8,917 nt of DNA from Lachnospiraceae bacterium. Its GTDB lineage: Bacteria > Bacillota > Clostridia > Lachnospirales > Lachnospiraceae. Below are positions 1-6,495 of the stretch, piece after piece (the first letter of the stretch is position 1; every line of letters starts with the position of its first letter). Location of the stretch: contig DNJW01000037.1 of NCBI GenBank assembly GCA_003488965.1, positions 1,497-10,413 of the forward strand, in the 5' to 3' direction. The notes under the pieces were generated by a model, which was not told the DNA's origin, searched no databases, and saw only the letters and a program-made list of their open reading frames with translations. Made by a program: the position numbers and the translations under genes.

Positions 1-6
1 AATCCC

Positions 7-37
7 AAGTTTGTGTCTGCGCGGCATCCGCAAACTT
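7..37. repeat. Inverted repeat upstream of the MATE gene
   Basis: AAGTTTGTG (7-15) faces CGCAAACTT (29-37) across a 13-base loop. The 9-base arms pair fully if one G-U wobble is allowed. No T-run follows on the plus strand, so it is not a good intrinsic terminator. Its place about 37 bases before the exporter start would also fit an operator or the end of an upstream gene cut off by the window edge. Function unknown. Confidence 0.35.
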
Positions 38-73
38 GATATGCGTAAAAAGTTGCGCAGAAATGGAGAAAAA

Positions 74-1417
74 ATGGAGAAAAATAAAGAGAAAGCATTT
101 TATAAGACCGTTGTCAGGATTGCGCTGCCGGTTACGCTGCAGTCCCTTTTGCAGTCATCGTTCAGCGTAGTGGATCAGCTGATGATTGGAAAACTGGGAA
201 GCGGCAGTATAGCCGGGGTAGGGCTTGGGGGAAAGTTTTCATCGCTTTATTCCGTTCTGCTGGCAGCCATAACCACAGCAGCAGGAATTATGATTTCACA
301 GTACATGGGGAAAAAGGATGAAAAGGAAGTGGGCCGAAGCTTTTTTGCCAATCTGATGTTTGCGGCGGGGCTGGCAGTCTTGTTTATGGCATTGTGTATG
401 GTTTTTCCGGAAAAGATTATGGGATTATATACAAAAGACGGGGATACAAGGAGAATTGCGGCAGGATATTTGCTGATACTGGCCGTTTCTTATTTGCCGA
501 TGGCAGTAACCGGTATCGTTTCCGTATTGCTCCGCTGTATGGAGGCGGCAAAGTTTCCTTTGTATGCCAGTATAGCCGGGGCAGTTATAAACACCGGATT
601 AAACTATGTTTTTATATTCGGGAAAGCAGGATTTCCTGAACTTGGAGTAGAAGGTGCGGCGATAGCAACGGTGCTTTCCCAGATAATGGTCTGCGGTCTG
701 ACCCTATGGTTTTTCCGTGGACATTACAAAAAGCAAAGCTTGAGGCTGGAGTTTCTTTGGCGGTTTGACGGGGAAAGGAAAAGGCAGCTTCTGGAAATTT
801 TATGTCCTATTATCGTATGTGAGTTTTTTTGGAGTCTGGGAGAAAACGTATATACGGCAATTTACGGGAATATAGGAACGGATGCCTGTGCAGCGATGAC
901 TCTTACCATACCGGTGCAGACATTGCTGATTGGGGCATTAAGCGGATTGTCACAGGCGGCCGGAATTATCATCGGGAAAGCGTTGGGGGCAGGAGAGTAT
1001 GAGAGGGCATACGGGGAATCCAAAAAGCTTATGCTGTATGGACTGTGCGGTTCCCTGCTGCTGTCCGCTGTTCTTTTGGCTACAAGGAAATATTATGTAC
1101 AGATTTATGAAGTGGAACCGGAGGTAAGACGGATGGCATATGAGATTCTGACGGTTTTTGCGGCAGTTTCTCCGGTGAAGGTGCAGAATATGATAACAGG
1201 GGGCGGAATTATCCGAAGCGGCGGGAAAACAAAGTATGTTATGTGCATTGATTTTATCGGCACATGGTTTTTTGGCGTGCCGCTGGGGCTGCTGGGAGCT
1301 TTTGTATGGAAACTGCCCATTGCATATGTTTATTTTTTGCTGTCTATGGAAGAATGCATACGGCTTGGGATTACGCTGGATGTATTTAAAAAAAGAAGGT
1401 GGATGAGGACTATTTAG
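74..1417 (+). CDS. MATE family efflux transporter
   Basis: The product is a 447-residue polytopic membrane protein of the MATE family, antiporters that export cationic drugs or metabolites in exchange for Na+ or H+. The length is typical of the family, and about 12 hydrophobic segments are spread over the protein. The N-terminal part shows the family-like LPVTLQSLLQSSFSVVDQLMIG stretch with a conserved Pro near residue 19 and Asp near 34. GVEGAAIATVLSQ near residue 195 and LGAGEYERA near 306 match the typical repeats at the ends of the two six-helix halves. The frame is open from position 11, but ATG 74 is chosen because GGAG lies 5 bases before it and the earlier in-frame starts at 11 and 41 have no such site and add only a basic tail. 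The substrate cannot be told from sequence. No regulator is visible nearby in the window and no clear terminator follows. Confidence 0.93.
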   Translation: MEKNKEKAFYKTVVRIALPVTLQSLLQSSFSVVDQLMIGKLGSGSIAGVGLGGKFSSLYSVLLAAITTAAGIMISQYMGKKDEKEVGRSFFANLMFAAGLAVLFMALCMVFPEKIMGLYTKDGDTRRIAAGYLLILAVSYLPMAVTGIVSVLLRCMEAAKFPLYASIAGAVINTGLNYVFIFGKAGFPELGVEGAAIATVLSQIMVCGLTLWFFRGHYKKQSLRLEFLWRFDGERKRQLLEILCPIIVCEFFWSLGENVYTAIYGNIGTDACAAMTLTIPVQTLLIGALSGLSQAAGIIIGKALGAGEYERAYGESKKLMLYGLCGSLLLSAVLLATRKYYVQIYEVEPEVRRMAYEILTVFAAVSPVKVQNMITGGGIIRSGGKTKYVMCIDFIGTWFFGVPLGLLGAFVWKLPIAYVYFLLSMEECIRLGITLDVFKKRRWMRTI

Positions 1418-1459
1418 GTGGATGAAAAGATAGAAAAATACAGAAAAAGACAATAGCAG

Positions 1460-1488
1460 TTGATTTTATTGTAGCAATAGATTATTAT
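1460..1488 (+). promoter_or_regulatory. Candidate sigma-A promoter for the 113-residue protein gene
   Basis: TTGATT (1460-1465) and TATTAT (1483-1488) are separated by exactly 17 bases. The predicted transcript start near 1495 leaves a leader of about 85 bases before ATG 1580. A small dyad, TATTG-tag-CAATA (1467-1479), lies between the two hexamers, where a repressor could act. The dyad is short and could be chance. Confidence 0.5.
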
Positions 1489-1522
1489 GGAAGCAATATA
1501 AATCTGCTTATGCCTTGGATGA

Positions 1523-1581
1523 ATGAGCTGCTCTTATGAGCTGCTCTCATACCGGAAAAGGTATAGGGAGGAGGAGCTCAT
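1523..1581 (+). promoter_or_regulatory. Structured leader: tandem repeat able to pair with the SD and start codon
   Basis: The 12-mer ATGAGCTGCTCT occurs twice in tandem, at 1523-1534 and 1536-1547. The second copy can fold onto the start of the next gene: ATGAGCT (1536-1542) pairs perfectly with AGCTCAT (1575-1581), CTCTC (1544-1548) pairs with GGGAG (1566-1570, one G-U), and ATACC (1549-1553) pairs with GGTAT (1560-1564) around the loop GGAAAA. Together these about 17 pairs would bury the Shine-Dalgarno sequence and part of ATG 1580. The first copy offers the same pairing surface as an alternative partner. The pairing was read by eye; no energy was calculated, and a switching role is inference. 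Confidence 0.4.
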
Positions 1582-1921
1582 GGAAAATGGAAGTAACGCA
1601 TGGAAAGGGGAGTTGACGGAAGGCGGCCAGGAACTGGGAGCGGATAAGAAGAAAATAGAGAAAGAGGAACTGTGGGATATCATTACGTTCCGGCAGGGAG
1701 AGACCTTTTATACGGCAAAAGGACTGCCCTTTACGTATACGGTAAAAGGCGGCGAGCTTTTTTCGGACAGAAAGAAAAAATCTATAACACGTGCTACCTT
1801 TGAGCAGGCATATCAAAAGATACAGCAGGATACGGAGGGCAGGATTACCGGACCAAAGAGTCTGGGATGTTTTGGAGCGCCTTATGTATGGGCAGTTTTT
1901 AAGGCGTTGGGACTGGTGTAA
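1580..1921 (+). CDS. Uncharacterised 113-residue protein
   Basis: A small soluble protein with no signal peptide or membrane segment. Residues 1-32 are highly charged and probably flexible. The compact part, about residues 33-113, reads as ITFRQGETFYTAKGLPFTYTVKG, then a basic KKKSITRATFEQAY segment near 66-78, and ends with GPKSLGCFGAPYVWAVFKALGLV. The pattern of an S-I-T-R helix start followed by GPK..G.FGA.Y is reminiscent of small conserved proteins of Firmicutes, but I cannot name a function; a nucleic-acid role is only a guess from the basic helix. ATG 1580 is chosen because GGGAGGAGG lies a few bases before it. An in-frame ATG at 1523 would add 19 residues but has no good ribosome binding site and begins inside the tandem leader repeat. 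It is probably monocistronic, from its own promoter at 1460. Confidence 0.75.
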   Translation: MENGSNAWKGELTEGGQELGADKKKIEKEELWDIITFRQGETFYTAKGLPFTYTVKGGELFSDRKKKSITRATFEQAYQKIQQDTEGRITGPKSLGCFGAPYVWAVFKALGLV

Positions 1922-1978
1922 AGAGAAAGATGTTTAAGGAGGGGGAAGGAACAAGAAAAAGGAATGTAATAGGAAAGC

Positions 1979-2001
1979 CGGTAAGAGAATTTACGGGTTT
2001 T
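1979..2001 (+). terminator. Weak candidate terminator after the 113-residue protein gene
   Basis: CCGGTAA and TTACGGG form a 7-base stem with one central G-G mismatch around a short GAGAAT-like loop, followed by TTTTAT. The stem is weak and the T-run short, so it may be an inefficient terminator or chance. Confidence 0.25.
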
Positions 2002-2081
2002 ATAAGCGGACAGCAAAAATAGGCGAAAGCTTCACACACGTCATGAACGGCAGTGCAGACAATCTAAAAATTTTTTTTGGT

Positions 2082-2111
2082 TTATCAATTTTTTCCCATA
2101 CTTATTATACT
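2082..2111 (+). promoter_or_regulatory. Candidate distal promoter of the sensor operon
   Basis: TTATCA (2082-2087) and TATACT (2106-2111) are 18 bases apart in AT-rich DNA with upstream T-runs. It would give a leader of about 125 bases. The -10 matches consensus in five of six places, the -35 in four. A second candidate lies closer to the gene. Confidence 0.35.
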
Positions 2112-2176
2112 TTAATCGAATAGAAGACTTTGGGGTTCCGTAATATTTTCAGGGAAAACAGTCCGCTTTGCCGGAT

Positions 2177-2205
2177 TTGACTTTCAGTGTCCGATGGATT
2201 ATGAT
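2177..2205 (+). promoter_or_regulatory. Candidate proximal sigma-A promoter of the sensor operon
   Basis: TTGACT (2177-2182) and TATGAT (2200-2205) are separated by exactly 17 bases; each hexamer differs from consensus at one position. The predicted transcript start near 2212 gives a leader of about 30 bases before the TTG start at 2244. This is the best promoter candidate for the 2244-6361 operon. The TGATGCA repeats found at 6359 are not seen here, so self-regulation by the same site is not evident. Confidence 0.6.
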
Positions 2206-2243
2206 AAAAAATGAAAGTCTGGCAGTAAAGAAGGTGGGTTTGA

Positions 2244-3425
2244 TTGAAAAAGAAACGGGGAATCGTTGCAAAGTTTCTGGCAGTATGCCTGCCGATATGG
2301 ATATGGGCGGCAGCTTTGAATATTGTTTATGCGGCTTCCGGAGATGGAAGAGAACAGATGGAAGCTGGGGAAGTACAGGAGTCAGAAGAGCCCAAAGAAG
2401 GACAGACTGCATTGGAAGGCATGGAAGAAGCGCAGAAGTATATGGAATACCAACGGCGTCTGGAAGAAATCGAGTATCAGAACGATATTGCCGGGCGGGG
2501 CTTTTGCGTGATAGAGGAACAGATTTTTCCCATTGAGATGGGGCAGTATGGGGAAGTGTTTTTTATTCCTGCATTTGATGAGGATTACAACCGGCTGATT
2601 CTGCTGTTTGCAGATTCGGAGGGAAAAATTTTATATAAAACCGAGCAGCTGGAAACAAACAGCACGGAGAGGGGAAAGATGGTGCAGCCGAACCAGAGTA
2701 TTTCCGCGGTTTCTTTTCAGGATTTGAATGGGGACGGATTGATGGACATTGTGCTGATTACTTCCTGCGTGAATGAGGAGGGAAGCTATGCCGGGAAAAT
2801 GTATAAGGTAGGGGATGTCTTGTTTCAGAGCAAGGAGGGAACAGGCTTTTACCGGGATTACCGGATTTCGGATAAAATCAACCGTTTCAGCATGAATAAA
2901 AGTATAGAGCTGATTGTTTCTTTTGTGCGGGACGGAAATTCCACAGAATTTTTATACACCGCATCCACCTTGGATGAGCTGCAGGCTGACGGGCTGAGGA
3001 TTATTTCGGAACAGTGTTATTTCAGAAATTTTGAGAAGCTGGGAAGGCTCCAGGTGGTACCGGGCGTATACAGCATAGCGGACTATGATGTTTTTATGAT
3101 TTATCTGGTGAATGAGCAGGGGAATATTGTATGGAGCCTGCAGCCTATGGGGGAATACGATAATTTATATGCATTAAAAGGAATCAACTGCAGGGATATT
3201 GACGGTGACGGCCTGAAAGACATTGTGGTGCTGGCACGCTACAGCTATGAAGGAAGCGGGCATGAGTTAATTGTAAAAAGCGATTACTCTATTTATTACC
3301 AGAGAACAGGCGGCTTTTCGGCAGATACGGAGATAAAAGGCAGCTATCCGGTCAATGATGAGGATACGATGGAGGAACTGGTAGAAAAGGCACGTGCTTA
3401 TTGGGGGTGGAAATCAGAGAAATGA
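2244..3425 (+). CDS. Exported VCBS/FG-GAP-like protein, first gene of the sensor operon
   Basis: A 393-residue protein with an N-terminal signal sequence: a basic MKKKRG start, a hydrophobic core at about 7-30, and a likely cut after VYA near residue 30. A charged, probably flexible or coiled segment follows (about 35-80). Two loops fit the DxNxDGxxD calcium-binding pattern of FG-GAP/VCBS repeats: DLNGDGLMD (160-168) and DIDGDGLKD (318-326), each followed by a hydrophobic beta-strand (IVLI, IVVL), as in beta-propeller blades. It has no recognised catalytic motif. The start is TTG 2244, supported by AAGGTGGG five bases before it and by the signal peptide that starts at once. Its TGA overlaps the ATG of the response regulator by four bases (ATGA), implying translational coupling. 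Its place at the head of a two-component operon suggests an extracytoplasmic partner of the kinase or a ligand- or calcium-binding accessory; that is inference. Confidence 0.82.
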   Translation: MKKKRGIVAKFLAVCLPIWIWAAALNIVYAASGDGREQMEAGEVQESEEPKEGQTALEGMEEAQKYMEYQRRLEEIEYQNDIAGRGFCVIEEQIFPIEMGQYGEVFFIPAFDEDYNRLILLFADSEGKILYKTEQLETNSTERGKMVQPNQSISAVSFQDLNGDGLMDIVLITSCVNEEGSYAGKMYKVGDVLFQSKEGTGFYRDYRISDKINRFSMNKSIELIVSFVRDGNSTEFLYTASTLDELQADGLRIISEQCYFRNFEKLGRLQVVPGVYSIADYDVFMIYLVNEQGNIVWSLQPMGEYDNLYALKGINCRDIDGDGLKDIVVLARYSYEGSGHELIVKSDYSIYYQRTGGFSADTEIKGSYPVNDEDTMEELVEKARAYWGWKSEK

Positions 3426-4081
3426 TACGGATACTTATTGTGGATGACGAAAAACCGATTTGCGACTTGATAGATTTGAATCTGTCTTCGGCAGGGTACA
3501 GCTGTATTTCGGTACAGGATGGGCTGGAGGCGCTTGGCATGATTGAAAATGAGAATTTTGACCTGATTCTTCTGGATATTATGCTGCCGGGGGCTGACGG
3601 CTATGATATTATGGAATACATCCGCCCGTTGGGAATTCCGGTTATTTTTATTACCGCAAAGCATGAGGTGAAAGACCGGGTAAAAGGACTGAAGCTGGGG
3701 GCGGATGATTATCTTGTAAAGCCTTTTGATGTGGTGGAGCTGGTTGCCCGGGTGGAAGCGGTGCTGCGCCGGTACAATAAGACGGAACAGACGCTGACGG
3801 CCGGGGATGTGGTAGTGGATGTGGAAGCCCGCAGGGTGACAAAGAACGGAAAACCGGTAGTGTTAACCAATAAGGAATTCGGGCTTTTGCTTCTTTTTAT
3901 GAAAAATAAAAATGTTGCGTTGTTCCGGGAAAAACTTTACGAGACCGTCTGGGAAGGCGAATACTTTGGGGACAGCCGTACGTTGGATTTGCATGTGCAG
4001 CGTCTGAGAAAAAAACTGGGATGGGAACATAATCTGGTGGCGGTATATAAAGTGGGATACCGTTTAGAGGTACCGCAATGA
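3422..4081 (+). CDS. OmpR/PhoB-family response regulator
   Basis: A 219-residue transcription regulator of a two-component system. The receiver domain (about 1-115) has the acidic pair D8-D9, the phosphoacceptor D52 in LILLDIMLPG, T78 in FITAK and K100 in LVKPFD, so all catalytic receiver residues are kept. A winged-helix DNA-binding domain covers about 125-217, with the typical LTNKEFGLLLLF start, the recognition-helix region SRTLDLHVQRLRKKL, and the wing ending in VGYRL. ATG 3422 is chosen because it forms the four-base ATGA overlap with the stop of the preceding gene and begins with the standard MIRILIVDDE strand; in-frame TTG 3401 and GTG 3407 would only add a short tail. The stop overlaps the kinase start in the same way. 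Proteins of this family bind as head-to-tail dimers to tandem direct repeats about 11 bases apart, which is what is found at 6359-6398. Confidence 0.96.
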   Translation: MIRILIVDDEKPICDLIDLNLSSAGYSCISVQDGLEALGMIENENFDLILLDIMLPGADGYDIMEYIRPLGIPVIFITAKHEVKDRVKGLKLGADDYLVKPFDVVELVARVEAVLRRYNKTEQTLTAGDVVVDVEARRVTKNGKPVVLTNKEFGLLLLFMKNKNVALFREKLYETVWEGEYFGDSRTLDLHVQRLRKKLGWEHNLVAVYKVGYRLEVPQ

Positions 4082-5505
4082 AATTTTCATTAAAGCTTTT
4101 GCTGTGGACTATCATTATTATGGCAGTAGCGTTAGGCTTCAGCGGATATTATTTTGTAAATTATGTATTTGAAACATCGCTGGCAAGGGAAGTAGGGCAG
4201 GCACTGGATGAAAACAGTATCTTAAGCTTTGCCTTTGAAACCGCTGCCCTTAATGTACCGGCAAAATATAATGTGCTGCAGGATAATACGGTAGAAGAGA
4301 TTGCCTCTAATCTGGAAAAGGGAGGGAATAGTGCCAGCCGGCTTATAAGAATATCCGATGAAGAGCAGAATGTGCTGTATGTAAGCGATGGTTTCGAAGC
4401 GGATAATGCGCTTTTGGAGGAAACGGATGCGAATACAAAAACTTACCGGATTATAAAGATGGCGGAAGGTTATTACGTGCAGACCGGTGTCGTAGTAAAT
4501 ACTATGAACCGAATCCTGCATCTGGAAACTATGAGGGATATTTCGGATGTTTTCAGGGAGCGGGAGCTGGGCTTTTCGGTATACCGGAGAGTAACCGTTC
4601 TTATGCTGATAGCAGGAACGGTAATGATGAATCTGATTGCTTCCTGGCTGACCAAGCCTATCCGGCTGCTGACGAGAGCTACAAAAAGGATGGCGGCAGG
4701 GGACTATTCATATAGGGCAAGACAGGTAAGCAGGGATGAGCTGGGACAGCTTACAAAAGACTTCAACCATATGGCAAATGCTTTGGAGAAGAATATCGAA
4801 AAGCTGGAAGAGGAAATTCAGGACAGGGAAAATTTCGTGGCAGCTTTTGCCCATGAGCTGAAAACTCCGCTGACGGCTATTATCGGTTATGCGGACATGC
4901 TGCGCTCCCACAAACTGGATGAGGAGAAAAGCTTCATGTCGGCGAACTATATTTATACGGAGGGAAAGCGGCTGGAGGCGATGGCGTTCCGGTTATTGGA
5001 TATCATTGTTACAAAAAAGAATGAGGCGGAATTCCAGAAGGTTTCTGCAGAAGAACTTTTCTTATATCTGGAAAATATGTTTGAGGGCAGCAGGCAGCAG
5101 CTCGTGTATCAGTATGAAAAAGGAACGGTGTGGGCAGAAGTGAATCTGCTCAAAACGGTATTAATTAATCTGATAGACAATGCATGTAAGGCATCGGAAC
5201 CGGAAGGAGTGATAGAAGTAAAAGGAAAACGGACGGAGGCCGGATACTGTTTTGAAATAAGAGATTATGGCGTGGGAATTCCAAAGGAGGAGCAGAAAAA
5301 TGTAGTAAAGGCCTTTTATATGGTAGACAAGTCCCGTGCCAGAAGCAAGAACGGGGCAGGGCTTGGTCTGGCTCTTTGTGCGGAAATTCTGGAACTTCAC
5401 GGCAGCAGCCTGCAGATAGAAAGTGAACCGGGAAAAGGAACAAGCATTTGTTTTACTTTGCCTGACCGGGGAGAGGAGGGAGCGTATGAAAACCATAAGG
5501 GATAG
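4078..5505 (+). CDS. Membrane sensor histidine kinase
   Basis: A 475-residue transmembrane kinase, the probable partner of the regulator encoded just before it (ATGA overlap). In order: transmembrane helix 1 (about 8-30), an extracytoplasmic sensor region of about 135 residues (31-168) without a family I can name, transmembrane helix 2 (about 171-191), a HAMP linker (about 190-242), a short coiled segment, then the dimerisation domain with H259 in the FAHELKTPLTAIIGY H-box. The ATPase domain has the N-box LINLIDNACKAS (N368), the G1 box DYGVGIP (396-402) and the G2 box GAGLGLAL (426-433). All residues needed for autophosphorylation look intact. The ligand is unknown; the target gene candidate suggests a cell-envelope signal. 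The last 20 bases overlap the next gene. Confidence 0.95.
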   Translation: MKFSLKLLLWTIIIMAVALGFSGYYFVNYVFETSLAREVGQALDENSILSFAFETAALNVPAKYNVLQDNTVEEIASNLEKGGNSASRLIRISDEEQNVLYVSDGFEADNALLEETDANTKTYRIIKMAEGYYVQTGVVVNTMNRILHLETMRDISDVFRERELGFSVYRRVTVLMLIAGTVMMNLIASWLTKPIRLLTRATKRMAAGDYSYRARQVSRDELGQLTKDFNHMANALEKNIEKLEEEIQDRENFVAAFAHELKTPLTAIIGYADMLRSHKLDEEKSFMSANYIYTEGKRLEAMAFRLLDIIVTKKNEAEFQKVSAEELFLYLENMFEGSRQQLVYQYEKGTVWAEVNLLKTVLINLIDNACKASEPEGVIEVKGKRTEAGYCFEIRDYGVGIPKEEQKNVVKAFYMVDKSRARSKNGAGLGLALCAEILELHGSSLQIESEPGKGTSICFTLPDRGEEGAYENHKG

Positions 5506-6361
5506 GCTTGCCGGATGGAAGGGCTGGTCTATGGAAAAGAATACGCTGACTGTCTGCTTCCTTGGTTTTACGGTATTGGTGATTGCGGCGTCTGTCTGGG
5601 GACCGGAAGCACTGGCGGAATATCAGGACGGAAGAATATTAAACGAAACCCATCTGGAGGAAGTGGAAACGGCAGGGGAGGGATACCGTTATACATTGAA
5701 CGGTAACGAAAGATTATATATTCTTTCCCAATGCTTAAACAGCCAGACACTTCCGGAAAGCGAACAGAATGCATGGACAAGGAGCAACGGGGCGGAGACG
5801 GGCTATCAGGAACTGGAAGGAACCTATGCATTTGTGGTAAACCATAGAGGTCCTTCTGGAGAGGAAATTACAGACGAAGAAATATACGGAATCTGCAACA
5901 GCGGTCTTGATATGCTGAAGGAGGCAGGGATTCTGCCGGAAAATGTGAAGAATGTGGAGAAAGCATCTTATGATGCGGTGCTGTATTCGGCAATTGATGT
6001 GCTGGAACCGAGGAATAATGTGGCAGTCTGGAAGCTGAGCCTTTCTAACAGCCAAAAAAATGCCAATAAGGAGAACCGCCTGATTGATGCTTATATAGAT
6101 GCGGACAGCGGTAAGCTTTATGAATTTTATATCAGGACATCCATTGCCTGGGAGGATGTGGATGCTGATGAAATTATAAATAAATGGAGCAATTATATGG
6201 GAATCAGCCTTCCCCAGCCCTATGAGTCGGTGAACCCGCTTCTGGAAACGACGCCGTATTTTAAAAAATATGTGTTTTCCGGTATGGGCGGCGGAAGTAC
6301 GGTAGTGACGGTGGGGTTTTACGAAGGAATCAATGAATTATTTTTAAAAATTTCAAAATGA
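5486..6361 (+). CDS. Single-pass exported protein of unknown function, last gene of the sensor operon
   Basis: A 291-residue protein with a basic cytoplasmic start, one hydrophobic segment at about 20-38 that could be a membrane anchor or an uncleaved signal, and about 250 residues outside the cell. ATG 5486 is used because AGGAGGG lies five bases before it; the frame is open further upstream but has no comparable site. The start lies 20 bases inside the kinase gene, so the two are probably translated together. The stretch LIDAYIDADSGKLYEFYI (about 199-216) resembles the final strand pair of PepSY-type domains (D-x-x-T/S-G-K), a weak resemblance judged by eye. No catalytic motif is visible. 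By position it may modulate the kinase from outside, as small membrane partners of two-component systems often do; this is not shown by the sequence. Its stop codon is part of the first repeat unit of the downstream operator candidate. Confidence 0.72.
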   Translation: MKTIRDRLAGWKGWSMEKNTLTVCFLGFTVLVIAASVWGPEALAEYQDGRILNETHLEEVETAGEGYRYTLNGNERLYILSQCLNSQTLPESEQNAWTRSNGAETGYQELEGTYAFVVNHRGPSGEEITDEEIYGICNSGLDMLKEAGILPENVKNVEKASYDAVLYSAIDVLEPRNNVAVWKLSLSNSQKNANKENRLIDAYIDADSGKLYEFYIRTSIAWEDVDADEIINKWSNYMGISLPQPYESVNPLLETTPYFKKYVFSGMGGGSTVVTVGFYEGINELFLKISK

Positions 6362-6402
6362 TGCAATTATGATGCAACAATGATGATATTTTGATGCAGC
6401 CC
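6359..6402 (+). promoter_or_regulatory. Four tandem 11-base repeats: candidate response-regulator operator
   Basis: The heptad TGATGCA occurs at 6359-6365, 6370-6376 and 6392-6398, and a variant TGATGAT fills the third place at 6381-6387. The steps are exactly 11, 11 and 11 bases, with four AT-rich bases between the first three units. A fifth, degenerate unit (TTGTGTA, 6403-6409) would be in phase. A 7+4 layout with an 11-base period is the known architecture of PhoB-type and other OmpR-family binding sites, placing head-to-tail subunits on one face of the helix. It ends 20 bases before the TTGACA at 6419, a usual place for an activator. That the regulator at 3422 binds it is inference. I did not find the heptad array elsewhere in the window. 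Confidence 0.6.
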
Positions 6403-6418
6403 TTGTGTAATCTATTTC

Positions 6419-6446
6419 TTGACAATGGTCAGGAAAGGCGGATTAT
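6419..6446 (+). promoter_or_regulatory. Candidate promoter of the amidase-deacetylase gene
   Basis: A perfect TTGACA (6419-6424) is followed after 16 bases by GATTAT (6441-6446), which matches the -10 consensus in only four of six places. A strong -35 with a poor -10 and a repeat array just upstream would fit an activator-dependent promoter. Transcription would start near 6453, about 43 bases before the chosen ATG. Confidence 0.45.
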
Positions 6447-6495
6447 GCAAGGGCATTTTCCGTGTCGTGTGAAAGCTGGAAGGGAGCATCGGAAT

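Larger units (their letters stand above)
1922..2243. other. Intergenic region between the 113-residue protein gene and the sensor operon
   Basis: No convincing gene lies here. A purine-rich AAGGAGGGGG at 1936-1945 looks like a strong ribosome binding site, but no start codon follows at usable distance. The frame after it stays open to TAG at 2121-2123 without an early ATG. A 30-codon reading frame starts at ATG 1930 and ends at 2022, with no good binding site of its own. The 2061-2115 stretch is AT-rich with two T-runs. The right part holds the promoter candidates for the operon. Confidence 0.6.

Noticed and set aside
1416..1453. Short frame from GTG 1419 to TAG 1455 with a repeated AGGTGGATGA (1397-1406 and 1416-1425) after the MATE stop
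   Set aside because: Only 12 codons, no separate binding site; the repeat looks like a small local duplication at the gene end.
950..1453. Long minus-strand open frame of 167 codons opposite the MATE gene
   Set aside because: It is antisense to a clear transporter gene, has a low-complexity His/Cys/Pro/Gln-rich translation typical of shadow frames, and no ribosome binding site was evident.
1519..1539. Seven-codon reading frame ATG 1519 to TGA 1539 (MNELLL) as a leader peptide in front of the 1580 gene
   Set aside because: It has no good ribosome binding site, and its codons are explained by the tandem repeat. Kept only as a possible part of the leader.
6359..6409. Repeat array considered as a CRISPR or a coding repeat
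   Set aside because: Units are only 7 bases with 4-base gaps, far too short for CRISPR, and an 11-base period cannot keep a reading frame.
6391..6495. Upstream start at 6391 for the amidase-deacetylase, adding 35 residues
   Set aside because: It would begin inside the repeat array and before the TTGACA, lacks a binding site, and places a non-signal-like stretch before the basic region and hydrophobic segment.
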